A stretch of DNA of 64,000 bases from Bordetella bronchialis (GTDB lineage Bacteria; Pseudomonadota; Gammaproteobacteria; Burkholderiales; Burkholderiaceae_B). The stretch is from assembly GCF_001676705.1 (NCBI RefSeq), contig NZ_CP016170.1, forward strand, positions 4,464,001 through 4,528,000, in the 5' to 3' direction. Position 1 is the stretch's first letter. Every line of letters starts with the position of its first letter. Both the position numbers and the translations under genes were made by a program. The notes beneath the pieces were generated by a model. It searched no databases. It saw only the letters and a list, made by a program, of their open reading frames with translations, and was not told where the DNA came from. This document shows positions 1 through 8,782 of the stretch, in pieces.

Positions 1-2
1 AG

Positions 3-1142
3 CGCGCCGTCGCCGACGCCGTGGCCGACATGCTGGATCGCGGCACGGCCACGATGTCGCGCCAGGCCATCCAGGATCGCTTCGACCAGTTGAAGGCCGA
101 CGTCAATTTCAGCGGATCGGGCACCAATCTGTCGGTGTCCATCTCCACCACCCGCGACAACCTGCCGGCCGTGGTGGCCACCGTGCTGGACATCGTCCGC
201 AACGCCAACTTCCCGCAGGCGCAGGTGGACGAATACAAGGCCCAGGCCGTCACGGCCATCCAGAACGCGATGAACGAGCCGTCCGCCCTGGCCATGCGCG
301 CCCTGGCGCGGCAGGACAATCCCTGGCCCAAGGACGATATCCGCTACGTGCCCACCTTCGAGGAATCCCTGGCCAGCGTCCGCGCGCTCTCGCATGACGT
401 GCTGGCGCGCTTCCACAAGCGCTTCTACGGCACGGGCACCATCGCATTTTCCGCGGTGGGCGATTTCGATGCCGACGCCACGGAAACCGCGCTGAAGAAG
501 GGCCTGGCCGGCTGGAAGCGCGGCGCGCCGTACACCCGGGTGCCAGAGCCCTACCACGCGATCCCCGCGCAGAAGTTCGACATCCCGACGCCGGACAAGG
601 CCAACGCCTTCTACGCCAGCCGCCTGCCCCTGCCCCTGCAGGACACCTCGCCGGACTTCGCCGCGCTGTACATGGCGAACTACCTGCTGGGCACCTCGGA
701 AACCTCGCGCCTGTGGAACCGCGTGCGCGAGAAGGATGGCCTGTCCTACAACGTGCGCAGCAATCTGTCGGCATCCTCCTTCGAGCCGCGCGGCAGCTGG
801 ATGGTCTATGCCATCTACGCCCCCGAGAACCGCCAGCGGCTGGAGCAGGCCATCGGCGAAGAACTCGCCCGCGTACGCAAGGACGGCTACACGGACCAGG
901 AAATCCGCGACGGCATCGCTTCGCTGCTGAACTACCGCCGCCTGGCGCGCGCCCAGGACGACGTCCTGGCCAGCACCTGGATCGACTATATCCGCCGGGG
1001 CCGCACCTTTGCCTGGTCGGCCGATATGGACAAGCAGATCGCCGCGCTGACCCCCGCCACGGTCAACGAGATCCTGCGCAAGTACCTGAAGCCGGAAGAC
1101 TTCAGCACGGCGGTGGCGGGCGACTTCAGCAAGAGCAAGTAG
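3..1142 (+). CDS. M16-family zinc peptidase homologue, C-terminal part (5' end outside window)
   Basis: The frame is open to the left edge, so this is the 3' part of a longer gene; the GTG at 21 is only an internal codon. The visible ~380 residues carry the C-terminal M16 (pitrilysin/processing-peptidase) half. The stretch RLWNRVREKDGLSYNVRS near residue 236 matches the Arg/Tyr substrate-binding motif of that half. The HxxEH zinc motif, if the protein has one, would lie upstream of the window. Two-domain periplasmic M16 proteins of about 900 residues, or tandem pairs with one inactive partner, are common in proteobacteria. Whether this copy is catalytic cannot be told from what is visible. 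It ends just before a hairpin and faces the molybdenum hydroxylase operon. Confidence 0.85.
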   Translation, partial: RAVADAVADMLDRGTATMSRQAIQDRFDQLKADVNFSGSGTNLSVSISTTRDNLPAVVATVLDIVRNANFPQAQVDEYKAQAVTAIQNAMNEPSALAMRALARQDNPWPKDDIRYVPTFEESLASVRALSHDVLARFHKRFYGTGTIAFSAVGDFDADATETALKKGLAGWKRGAPYTRVPEPYHAIPAQKFDIPTPDKANAFYASRLPLPLQDTSPDFAALYMANYLLGTSETSRLWNRVREKDGLSYNVRSNLSASSFEPRGSWMVYAIYAPENRQRLEQAIGEELARVRKDGYTDQEIRDGIASLLNYRRLARAQDDVLASTWIDYIRRGRTFAWSADMDKQIAALTPATVNEILRKYLKPEDFSTAVAGDFSKSK

Positions 1143-1151
1143 CGCTGCCGG

Positions 1152-1184
1152 AAGGGGCGCGCCCACGCCCGGGGGCGCCCCTTT
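1152..1184. terminator. Stem-loop between convergent genes
   Basis: AAGGGGCGC (1152-1160) pairs perfectly with GCGCCCCTT (1175-1183), followed by a short T run. It lies 10 nt after the peptidase stop codon and before the 3' end of the opposing operon, so it could terminate transcription from the left; the T tract is short. Confidence 0.55.
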
Positions 1185-1267
1185 CCATCCCGCTGTGCGA
1201 TAGAAAAGGGCGCGGTCCTGACGGCAGCGCACTTTCGCATGGCGCATCGGTTCGCTGGCGGCAGCGC

Positions 1268-3511
1268 TCAGGCGCCGGGAAAGTCCTTCAGGCGCGGCCC
1301 GGCGGCCAGCGGCGTGTTGCGCAGCCGCATGCCGGTGGCGTCTGCGATGGCGTTGGCCACGCAGGCCGATGCCGGTCCCTGCGAGGCCTCGCCGGCGCCC
1401 AGGAAGGGCATGCCGGGCCGGTCGATCAAATGCACTTCGATGTGCTCCGGCACGTTCGAAAACCGCATGATCGGGTAGGTGCTCCAGTCGAAAGTCGTCA
1501 CGCGGCGCGTGTCGAAATGCAGCTGCTCGTACAGCGTCCAGCTGGCGGACTGGATGATGCCGCCCTCGACCTGGTTGCGCACCCCGTCGGGATTGACGAT
1601 CTGCCCCGTGTCGATGGCCGCGACGGCGCGGTGGATGTGCACCTCGCCGGTATCGCGGTCCACCGTCAGCTCCATGCCGATGGCCAGATAGGCCATCAGG
1701 TTCTTGTACATGGCGAACGAAAAACCGAAGCCGCGGCCCGGCTCGCGCTTGCGCGCGGGATCCCAGCCGAAGCGCTCCGCCGCCAGTTTCACGACATCGA
1801 TGGCGCGCGGGTCCTTCAGGTGCCGCAGCCGGAACTCCACCGGATCGGCCTTGGCCGCGCCGGCCAGCTCGTCCATGAAGCTTTCGATGGCGAAGATGTT
1901 CATATAGGCGCCCAGCGACCGCATCGCCGATACGCGCAAGGGCATCTCGGGAATGAAGTGGTGCAGCACCCGGGTGTTGGGAAAGTCGTACAGCGGGATG
2001 CTATTGCGGTCGCCGCCGCCTTCCGGCATGGGAATCGGCACGGGCGGCGCCGGCGTGAACGGCTGGGCCAGCGCCCACGTCGGGATCAGCCGGCCGGCGT
2101 TGTCGATGCGCTGGTTATGGCCGTTGCTCCAGATTTCGTATTGCCAGTCGACGATATTGCCGCGGGCGTCCAGCGATGCCTGGACCTCGGTGACCATGGC
2201 CGGGCCGGCGGGCTCCCAGGTGTGTTCCTGGTCGCGCATCCACTGCACGCGCACCGGGCGCCCCGGGACCGCGCGCGCGACCAGGGCGGCATCCGCCGCC
2301 ACATCGTCGGCGCCGTTGTGTCCGTAGCAACCCGAGCCTTCGACGTGGATGCAGCGCACCTTGTCCTGCGGCAGCGACAGCATTTCGGCCAGGCCCTTGC
2401 GCAGCGGAAAAACCCCCTGCGTATGCGTCCAGACCGTCATGGTGCCGTTGTCGAACTGCGCCACGGCGCAGGACGGCCCGATCGACCCGTGGGTCAGGTA
2501 AGGCTTGGCAAAGCGCGCCTTCAGGGTTTGCACCGCGGGCGCCGCCGCGCCTTTCTTGTCGGCGACGTCGATTTCCCGCGACGGCAGGGTTTTCAGGTAG
2601 TCGTGGATACCGGCTTCGGGCGGCAGGACATAGGTTTCCTCCCACTGGGCGGATTGCGCCAGCGCCCGCATGGCGACGATGGCCTGCCATTCATCCTGCG
2701 CCACCACGGCCAGGTAGTTGCCGTCGCGCACCACTTTGACCACGCCGGGCATGGCCTGCACGCCGTCGATATCGGCCTGCAGCAGGCGGGCGCCATACGA
2801 GGGCTGGCGTATTACGCGGGCATGCACCATGCCGGGCAGGCGCATGTCCTGCACATAGCTGGCCCCGCCGGTGACCTTGCCCGGAATGTCGACACGCTGC
2901 ATCGACTGTCCCAGCACCGTGTGCGTGCGCGGATCCTTCAGCGGCGAATCGGGCTGCGCGGGACGGTGCAGGTCCAGCCCGGACACGGCCTCGCCGTAGC
3001 TCAGGCGGCGGCCGTCGGGCGCCTGGATTACCCCGTTCTCGACCTTCAGCGTATCGGCGCTGGCCCGCAGGCGCGCGGCGGCCGCCTGCACCAGCAGGGC
3101 CCGCACCTGCGCGGCCGCGTTCAGGATGGCCGTCCCGCTGTCGGCCACGGAATGGCTGCCGGCGGTATAGCCCTCATTGGGCGTGAGCGCGGTATCGGCG
3201 GTGACCAGGTGCACCGCCTGGGGCGCCACGTCCAGCTCTTCGGCGGCGATCTGGATGAAGGCCGTGCGCACGCCGGTGCCCAGCTCGGCCTTGCCCGTGA
3301 AGACGGTCAGCTTGCCCGTTTCATCCAGGCGGATCCAGGCGTCCAGCATGGGGGTGGTGTTGAGATTGCCCGGCAGCTTGGGCCCTTTCCTGGCCGCTTC
3401 CTGGGCCATGGCGGGCATGTGGGGCAGCAGCGAGAACCCGACGGTGATGGCGCCGGCCGCCAGGAAGCGGCGCCGGGTGGGATCCTGCGGAAGATCACGG
3501 GGCGCGTTCAT
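1268..3511 (-). CDS. Molybdopterin-binding subunit of a periplasmic aldehyde/isoquinoline-type hydroxylase (IorB/NicB-like)
   Basis: 747 residues, the size of IorB-type large subunits of the xanthine oxidase family that bind molybdopterin and oxidise aldehydes or N-heteroaromatics. A twin-arginine signal is visible (RRRFL at residues 13-17, hydrophobic stretch, AMAQ near 37), so the folded cofactor-loaded enzyme is probably exported to the periplasm. The start ATG overlaps the stop of the 2Fe-2S subunit gene (ATGA). A candidate cofactor-contact stretch is SGCYGHNGADD, and GAGEASQG near the C-terminus resembles the active-site-Glu motif of the family. Cytochrome c, 2Fe-2S and Mo subunits are encoded in transcription order, which suggests electron flow from substrate through Mo and 2Fe-2S to cytochrome c. 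The substrate cannot be read from the sequence. Confidence 0.88.
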   Translation of the reverse strand: MNAPRDLPQDPTRRRFLAAGAITVGFSLLPHMPAMAQEAARKGPKLPGNLNTTPMLDAWIRLDETGKLTVFTGKAELGTGVRTAFIQIAAEELDVAPQAVHLVTADTALTPNEGYTAGSHSVADSGTAILNAAAQVRALLVQAAAARLRASADTLKVENGVIQAPDGRRLSYGEAVSGLDLHRPAQPDSPLKDPRTHTVLGQSMQRVDIPGKVTGGASYVQDMRLPGMVHARVIRQPSYGARLLQADIDGVQAMPGVVKVVRDGNYLAVVAQDEWQAIVAMRALAQSAQWEETYVLPPEAGIHDYLKTLPSREIDVADKKGAAAPAVQTLKARFAKPYLTHGSIGPSCAVAQFDNGTMTVWTHTQGVFPLRKGLAEMLSLPQDKVRCIHVEGSGCYGHNGADDVAADAALVARAVPGRPVRVQWMRDQEHTWEPAGPAMVTEVQASLDARGNIVDWQYEIWSNGHNQRIDNAGRLIPTWALAQPFTPAPPVPIPMPEGGGDRNSIPLYDFPNTRVLHHFIPEMPLRVSAMRSLGAYMNIFAIESFMDELAGAAKADPVEFRLRHLKDPRAIDVVKLAAERFGWDPARKREPGRGFGFSFAMYKNLMAYLAIGMELTVDRDTGEVHIHRAVAAIDTGQIVNPDGVRNQVEGGIIQSASWTLYEQLHFDTRRVTTFDWSTYPIMRFSNVPEHIEVHLIDRPGMPFLGAGEASQGPASACVANAIADATGMRLRNTPLAAGPRLKDFPGA

Positions 3512-4011
3512 TGGGCGGCTCCGGTGGCGGCAGCCTGGCCGTTGCCGCCGGCGGCGCGTATCGTCTCGGCCGCCTGCGAGACAGCCGCCAGGATGCGCAT
3601 GTGCGTGCCGCAACGGCACAGATTGGGCTGCATATGCTCGCGGATCTCGGCGTCGGTGGGCGAACTGTTGCGGTCCAGCAGCGCCTGGGCCCGCATCACC
3701 ATGCCGGCGATGCAATAGCCGCATTGCGCCGCCTGCTTGTCGATAAAGGCTTTCTGCAGGGGGCCGGGATGTTCGGCGGTGCCCAGGCCCTCTATGGTGC
3801 GGACCTGCCGGCCCTGGGCCGAGGCCACGGGAAACTGGCAGGAGAACACCGGCTGCTGGTCGACGATCACCGTACACGCGCCGCACTGCCCCATGCCGCA
3901 GCCGAATTTGGCGCCGTTCAGTTCAAGATGGTTGCGCAGGGCGTACAGCAGCGGCATCGAAGGATCGATATCCAGCTGGTGCGCCACGCCATTGACGGTC
4001 AAGGTAATCAT
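3508..4011 (-). CDS. 2Fe-2S subunit of the molybdenum hydroxylase (IorA/NicA-like)
   Basis: 167 residues, the usual length for the small iron-sulfur subunit. It carries both clusters: the plant-ferredoxin type with C38, C43, C46 and C58 (CGMGQCGAC), and the all-helical type with C97, C100, C132 and C134 (CGYC, CRC). No signal peptide is visible, which fits export as a complex with the Tat-bearing large subunit. It overlaps both neighbours by 4 nt (ATGA at each end), so translation of the three genes is probably coupled. The start ATG at 4011 precedes MITLTVNG, the normal N-terminus of the family; the longer open frame upstream lies inside the cytochrome gene and is not coding. Confidence 0.93.
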   Translation of the reverse strand: MITLTVNGVAHQLDIDPSMPLLYALRNHLELNGAKFGCGMGQCGACTVIVDQQPVFSCQFPVASAQGRQVRTIEGLGTAEHPGPLQKAFIDKQAAQCGYCIAGMVMRAQALLDRNSSPTDAEIREHMQPNLCRCGTHMRILAAVSQAAETIRAAGGNGQAAATGAAQ

Positions 4012-5306
4012 TGGGACGTGTTCTCCTTGCGGATCTTCGCGACCGAGTCCTCCAGGCCGCTCCAGGCGGGCCGCTGCGCGATGCGCACGCGGGTATAGGC
4101 CAGGATGTCGGCGATCTGCTGATCGTTCAGGCTGTGCGCGAAAGAAGGCATGTAGTGGGAAGCGGCGGAACCCCGCAGGGGGATGCCCTGCAGGACCAGA
4201 TTGATGGCATTGCGCGGCGTATCGGCATTGACGACGGAACTGGCGGCCAGGGAAGGCCTTCCGCCGATGGCCGCCATGGGCGCGGATGCCGCATGGCAGG
4301 ACGCGCACGTGGAGCTGAACAGCGCGGCGCCGCGCTCCAGCCGCTGCGCGTCGCCCGCGTCCGCCGGCTGGGCCTGCGCCTCGGGCCGCGGCGCCGGCGC
4401 GGCGGCGGCCGGCTGGCTGTCCAGCGACAAGAGATATACCGCCATGGCGCGCACATCGCTTTCGGACACCAGCGCCAGCTGGCGCGTCACGGGCTCCATG
4501 GGCCCTGCCGCCGCGCCGTGCTGGCTGGCCAGGCCGGTGCGCAGATAGGCGGTCAGCTGGTCCACCGTCCACGCCGGCTGCTTGTGGCCCAGCGCATTCA
4601 AGGGCGGCACATCCCAGCCATCGATACTGCCGCCGGCAAAGGGCTGGGCGCCGTCCTCGCCGCCCAGCGTCGTCATCGGCGTATGGCAGGCCGCGCAGTG
4701 GCCGGGCCCTTCCACCAGATAGCGCCCGCGCAGCCACTCCGCGCTATGCGAGGCATCGTCCGGCAGGGCTCCGGGATGCAGATAGAGCAGGTTCCAGCCG
4801 GCGATCAGCGGGCGGTATCCCAGCGGGAAGGCCAGCTGGTTCTCCCGGGCGGGCGCCTTCACCGGCGTGCGCGTCATCATGTAGGCGTACAAATCCTTGA
4901 TGTCGGCATCCGACATCCGGGTGAAGTGCGCATAGGGAAAGGCCGGGTACAGCAGGTGGCCGTCGCGCGATACGCCTTCGCGCATCGCCCGCGTGAACGC
5001 GGCCAGCGACCACTTGCCGATACCGGTGTCCGGATCGGGCGTGATGTTGGTGCTGTACAGGGTACCGAAGGGCGTATCCAGCGGCGTGCCGCCGGCATAG
5101 GGTTTGCCGCCCGCGGAGGTATGACAGGAAATACAGTCGCCCACCGCCGCCAGTTGCGCGCCGCGTGCGATCGAACCGCCGTCGAAGGACGCGGCCGCGG
5201 GTGGCTGGATGGGATCGATGGCGTTGCGGTACGCGATCGAACAGGCGGCAACGCCGCCCAATACCACGATCGCGAGCACCCCTGCCGCGATGTATCTGCC
5301 TTTCAT
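4008..5306 (-). CDS. Membrane-anchored triheme cytochrome c subunit of the hydroxylase
   Basis: 432 residues with three CXXCH heme motifs, CISCH (58-62), CAACH (mid-protein) and CASCH (C-terminal third), as in the cytochrome subunits of periplasmic alcohol, gluconate and molybdenum dehydrogenases. The N-terminus has a hydrophobic segment (residues 6-20) ending in VAAC at 19-22. This could be an uncleaved membrane anchor or a weak lipobox. It is the first gene of the three-gene operon and should pass electrons from the Mo/2Fe-2S heterodimer to the respiratory chain. An Ala/Pro-rich linker (SQPAAAAPAPRPEAQAQPAD) separates the second and third heme domains. Confidence 0.9.
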   Translation of the reverse strand: MKGRYIAAGVLAIVVLGGVAACSIAYRNAIDPIQPPAAASFDGGSIARGAQLAAVGDCISCHTSAGGKPYAGGTPLDTPFGTLYSTNITPDPDTGIGKWSLAAFTRAMREGVSRDGHLLYPAFPYAHFTRMSDADIKDLYAYMMTRTPVKAPARENQLAFPLGYRPLIAGWNLLYLHPGALPDDASHSAEWLRGRYLVEGPGHCAACHTPMTTLGGEDGAQPFAGGSIDGWDVPPLNALGHKQPAWTVDQLTAYLRTGLASQHGAAAGPMEPVTRQLALVSESDVRAMAVYLLSLDSQPAAAAPAPRPEAQAQPADAGDAQRLERGAALFSSTCASCHAASAPMAAIGGRPSLAASSVVNADTPRNAINLVLQGIPLRGSAASHYMPSFAHSLNDQQIADILAYTRVRIAQRPAWSGLEDSVAKIRKENTSQ

Positions 5307-5759
5307 CCGGACAACCCCTTCAATGTGCGAAAACGGCGTTGGGGCGGACTGTAGCGCCCGTCGCTGACATTCGATTGAAATCCGATAAAGCTTCCATAAG
5401 GTGGATACTTCTTCCGGCGGGGAGTTCGCATGATCCCGATAAGGATGCGCCTGCCGGCAACATGGCGCCAGCGCTGTATTCGGCGGGATACATCACGTTC
5501 GCGCGGCCGGCGTCAGGCGGGATCTCCACAGTCTGGAATTCCGGTCACCTTGGCCAGGCTGGGGTCGCCGCCCCTTGCCGGCCGTCCCTGCCTCCGGACC
5601 GGTGTGCCCCGGTGCCCTGCCCCTGGGTCCAGGCGCCACCGGCCTGTCGGCAGGCTTAAACCCCTACGCGGCGATGCAGCATGACGGCCGGCGCCCGGAG
5701 GCGGCGGTAACATCGCCCAGCCTGGGGCCAGCCCCATTCCTCTTTCCGGAGCGAACGCC
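5307..5759. other. Divergent intergenic region, no gene seen
   Basis: 453 nt between the divergent cytochrome operon and the aldo/keto reductase. Short open frames here have no ribosome site or recognisable product. An AT-richer patch around 5370-5420 is the likeliest promoter area for the leftward operon. No convincing palindrome or terminator was found. Confidence 0.5.
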
Positions 5760-6809
5760 TTGAAATACCGCAAACTTGGCCGTACCGATATCGATGTCAG
5801 CCTGATCGGGCTGGGCACCATGACCTTCGGGGAACAGAACTCCGAAGCCGACGCCCACCAGCAGCTGGACTACGCGCTGGCGCATGGCGTCAACCTGGTC
5901 GATACCGCCGAGATGTACCCCGTCCCGCCGAAGGCCGAGACCCAGGGCCGCACCGAAGCCTACATCGGGACCTGGATCGCCAAGACCCGGCGCCGCCACG
6001 AGATCGTGCTGGCCAGCAAGATCGCCGGCCCGGTGCGCGATCCCAAGCGACCCGGGCATATCCGCGAAGGCAAGACCTTCCATGACCGCAAGAACCTGAC
6101 CGCGGCCCTGGACGCCAGCCTGAAGCGCCTGCAGACCGATTATCTGGACCTGTACCAGCTGCATTGGCCCGACCGCACCACCATGACCTTCGGCCAGTCC
6201 AACTATCCCTGGGTCAAGGACGACTACACCGTGCCGATCGCGGAAACGCTCTCGGTGCTGCAGGATTTCGTCAAGCAGGGCAAGGTGCGCCACATCGGCG
6301 TGTCCAACGAAACGCCCTGGGGCGTGGCGCAATTCATCCGCCATGCCGAGGTCGACGGCCTACCGCGCATCGTTTCCATCCAGAATCCCTACAACCTGCT
6401 CAATCGCCTGTACGAACAGGGCCTGTCGGAATTCAGCCACCACGACGGCGTCGGCCTGCTGGCCTACTCGCCGCTGGCCATGGGCATGCTGACCGGCAAG
6501 TACGAGAACGGCGTGCGTCCGCAGGGTTCGCGCCTGGCGCTGTTCTCGCGCTTCACGCGCTACAACAGCCCGCAGGCCGAGGCGGCCACCAGCGAATACG
6601 TGGCGCTCGCGAAGCAGCATGGCCTGACACCCACCCAACTGGCGCTGGCCTTCATCAACCAGCAGCCCTTCGTCACCAGCAACCTGATCGGCGCGACCAA
6701 CCTGGACCAGCTCAAGGAAAATATCGAGAGCGTCGACGTCACGCTGGACGGCAACGTGCTCGCCGCGATCGACGAGATCCATCGCCGGCAGCCGAATCCG
6801 GCGCCGTAG
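5760..6809 (+). CDS. tas: NADP(H)-dependent aldo/keto reductase, Tas type
   Basis: 349 residues. The N-terminus (MKYRKLGRTDIDVSLIGLGT), the DTAEMYP segment and the long insertion before HWPDR are typical of the Tas/YajO branch of the aldo/keto reductase superfamily, (beta/alpha)8 barrels that reduce aldehydes or ketones with NADPH. The candidate catalytic residues Asp and Tyr lie in DTAEMYP, and the catalytic Lys in the following beta-strand (VLASKI). The start codon is TTG at 5760; no ATG in frame gives the conserved N-terminus. The gene stands alone and is followed by a strong terminator. The physiological substrate is unknown. Confidence 0.9.
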   Translation: MKYRKLGRTDIDVSLIGLGTMTFGEQNSEADAHQQLDYALAHGVNLVDTAEMYPVPPKAETQGRTEAYIGTWIAKTRRRHEIVLASKIAGPVRDPKRPGHIREGKTFHDRKNLTAALDASLKRLQTDYLDLYQLHWPDRTTMTFGQSNYPWVKDDYTVPIAETLSVLQDFVKQGKVRHIGVSNETPWGVAQFIRHAEVDGLPRIVSIQNPYNLLNRLYEQGLSEFSHHDGVGLLAYSPLAMGMLTGKYENGVRPQGSRLALFSRFTRYNSPQAEAATSEYVALAKQHGLTPTQLALAFINQQPFVTSNLIGATNLDQLKENIESVDVTLDGNVLAAIDEIHRRQPNPAP

Positions 6810-6850
6810 CGCTGCCGCGCGACCGAGGGCGACCGGGCGGGACCGAGCGC

Positions 6851-6890
6851 AAGGCCTGCGTCGCCCACAGGGCAGCGCAGGCCTTTTTTT
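6851..6890 (+). terminator. Rho-independent terminator of the aldo/keto reductase gene
   Basis: AAGGCCTGCG (6851-6860) pairs perfectly with CGCAGGCCTT (6876-6885), an inner GCC/GGC can extend the stem, and a run of seven T follows. This is the clearest intrinsic terminator in the window, 42 nt after the stop codon. Confidence 0.92.
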
Positions 6891-7170
6891 CGGCCCGGCC
6901 GGTCCCATTCCAGGCCGATTCCGTCTCCGCGCGGCCGGCCATCGTTTCGGACGTCTTTCCTGCTTCTTCGATTCGCCATTCTGCTTCTACGAGAAGCGGG
7001 ACGTCATGGCGGTTCGCGGCGGCGCCACCGCCGTGGAGCAAGCCCTTCACCTGTCGGACTTCCCCCCGACCGTCGCCGCGATCCATCGCTGCGACAAATG
7101 CCGCGCCCAGCCCATTCTTCTTCAATCCTCCTCCTTTTTCATGCCGACGGCCGTTCCGCACACAGTCATG
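6891..7170. other. Intergenic stretch, no gene seen
   Basis: About 280 nt between the terminator and the promoter of the aldehyde dehydrogenase operon. A small inverted repeat (GCTTCT...AGAAGC) occurs near 6984-6997. Open frames on either strand lack a recognisable product. Confidence 0.45.
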
Positions 7171-7201
7171 TTGATTTGAAATCAAGATTGACCCATATAT
7201 A
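7171..7201 (+). promoter_or_regulatory. Promoter with overlapping TTGATTTGAAATCAA operator
   Basis: TTGATTTGAAATCAA (7171-7185) is a perfect palindrome around one central base. The leading TTGATT can act as a -35, with CATATA/TATATA at 7194-7201 as the -10. A regulator bound here would block the promoter of the aldehyde dehydrogenase/decarboxylase operon. The same spacing and arms occur at 14032-14046, upstream of another operon. Confidence 0.6.
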
Positions 7202-7275
7202 TCGACGGACTAGCCTTTATCGCGAGGTGGCGTTGCGCCGCCGGTTTCCCCAACCCTCGCCGGCCAGGCCCAGAG

Positions 7276-8769
7276 ATGAACGACACCGAAGAGAACCCCG
7301 ATCTGTCCAGCCGCGTGGCGGCTGCCCTGCCGACCCGGCGCGGCCTGTATTACGGCGGGCGCTGGCACGAACCCTTGTCCGGCCAGCACGCCCGCAGCAT
7401 CAATCCCGCCACGCAGGAAGACCTGGGCCCCTATGCCGTCGCCGGACAGCCGGACATCGATGCCGCGGTCCGCTCGGCCGCCGAAGCGGCGGCCGCCTGG
7501 CGAGCGGTTTCGCCGCTGGAGCGTGGCGCCCTGCTGCGGCGCGCCGCGGCCATCGTGCGCGAGCACGCCTGGGAGCTGGCGCTGATCGACGCCGCCGATT
7601 GCGGCAATCCGGTGCGGCAGATGCGCGACGACGCGGTGATCGCCGCCACGCAACTGGAGTACTTCGCCGGCCTGGTGCTGGAACTGAAGGGCGAGACCAT
7701 TCCCACGCTGAACGGATCCCTGGATTACACGCTGCGCGAACCGCTGGGCGTGGTGGCACGGATCATCCCCTTCAACCACCCCTTCATGTTCGCCGCCGGC
7801 AAGATCGCCGCGCCGCTGGCCGCGGGCAACACCGTCATCGTCAAGCCGCCGGAACAGGCGCCGCTGTCCAGCCTGCGCCTGTTCGAATTGATCGGCCAGG
7901 TGTTCCCGGCGGGCGTGCTCAACTGCCTGACCGGCGATCGCGCGACCGGCGCGGCGCTGTCCGCGCATCCGGACGTGGCGGCCGTGGCCCTGATCGGCAG
8001 CGTCAATGCGGGCAAGGCCGTCATGCGCACGGCCGCCGACGGCCTGAAGAAAGTGCTGCTGGAGCTGGGCGGCAAGAACGCCATGCTGGCCTACCCTGAC
8101 GCCGATCCGGAAAAAGCCGCGCTGGGCGCCGTGCGCGGCATGAACTTCACCTGGTGCGGGCAATCGTGCGGCTCGACCAGCCGCCTGTTCCTGCACGAAT
8201 CCCAGCACGACCGCATCCTGGCTCGCATCGTTGCGCTGACGGCCGACATGCACCGTCCCGGCCTGCCCACCGATACCCGCACGACCATGGGCGCGCTGGT
8301 GTCCCGCGAGCAAATGGACAAGACGCTGTCCTATATCGAATCGGCCCTTGCCGAGGGAGCAGCCGTCGCGCACGGCGGCCGGCGCTGCCAGGAAGCCGCC
8401 TTGCGCGACGGCTACTTCGTCGAGCCCACGATACTGGCCGGCGTCACGCCCGTCATGCGCGTGGCGCGCGAGGAAATCTTCGGTCCCGTGCTGTCCGTCT
8501 TCCGCTGGTCGAACGAGGACGAACTCTACGCCGCGGTCAATGGCGTGGAATACGGCCTGACCGCCTCGATCTGGACGCGCGACCTGGCCACGGCGCACCG
8601 GGCGGCCGCCCGCGTGCAGGCCGGCTATGTCTGGATCAATGGCTCGTCCAACCACTTCATCGGCGCGCCCTTCGGCGGCTACAAGCATTCCGGGATCGGA
8701 CGCGAGGAGTGCAAGGAAGAGCTGCTGGAATTCACGCAGATCAAGAACGTCAACGTCACACTGGACTGA
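7276..8769 (+). CDS. NAD(P)+-dependent aldehyde dehydrogenase
   Basis: 497 residues, normal for the ALDH superfamily. The general-base Glu is E263 in LELGGKN and the nucleophile is C298 in GQSCGS. The substrate-tunnel stretch PFNHPFMFA and the C-terminal PFGGYKHSGIGRE are also present. The gene is first in a two-gene operon with a ThDP-dependent enzyme 13 nt downstream. That pairing suggests a 2-oxo acid is decarboxylated to an aldehyde, which this enzyme oxidises to the acid. The ribosome site before ATG 7276 is weak. Cytosolic; the exact aldehyde is unknown. Confidence 0.93.
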   Translation: MNDTEENPDLSSRVAAALPTRRGLYYGGRWHEPLSGQHARSINPATQEDLGPYAVAGQPDIDAAVRSAAEAAAAWRAVSPLERGALLRRAAAIVREHAWELALIDAADCGNPVRQMRDDAVIAATQLEYFAGLVLELKGETIPTLNGSLDYTLREPLGVVARIIPFNHPFMFAAGKIAAPLAAGNTVIVKPPEQAPLSSLRLFELIGQVFPAGVLNCLTGDRATGAALSAHPDVAAVALIGSVNAGKAVMRTAADGLKKVLLELGGKNAMLAYPDADPEKAALGAVRGMNFTWCGQSCGSTSRLFLHESQHDRILARIVALTADMHRPGLPTDTRTTMGALVSREQMDKTLSYIESALAEGAAVAHGGRRCQEAALRDGYFVEPTILAGVTPVMRVAREEIFGPVLSVFRWSNEDELYAAVNGVEYGLTASIWTRDLATAHRAAARVQAGYVWINGSSNHFIGAPFGGYKHSGIGREECKEELLEFTQIKNVNVTLD

Positions 8770-8782
8770 AGGCCGCGCCCCC

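Noticed and set aside
713..3718. 1001-residue open frame opposite the molybdenum hydroxylase genes
   Set aside because: Antisense shadow of well-conserved genes with GC-rich codons; composition is Arg/Gly/His/Gln-rich with no domain.
5430..5684. Small plus-strand gene upstream of the aldo/keto reductase
   Set aside because: Arg/Pro/Gly-rich composition, no ribosome site and no recognisable product.
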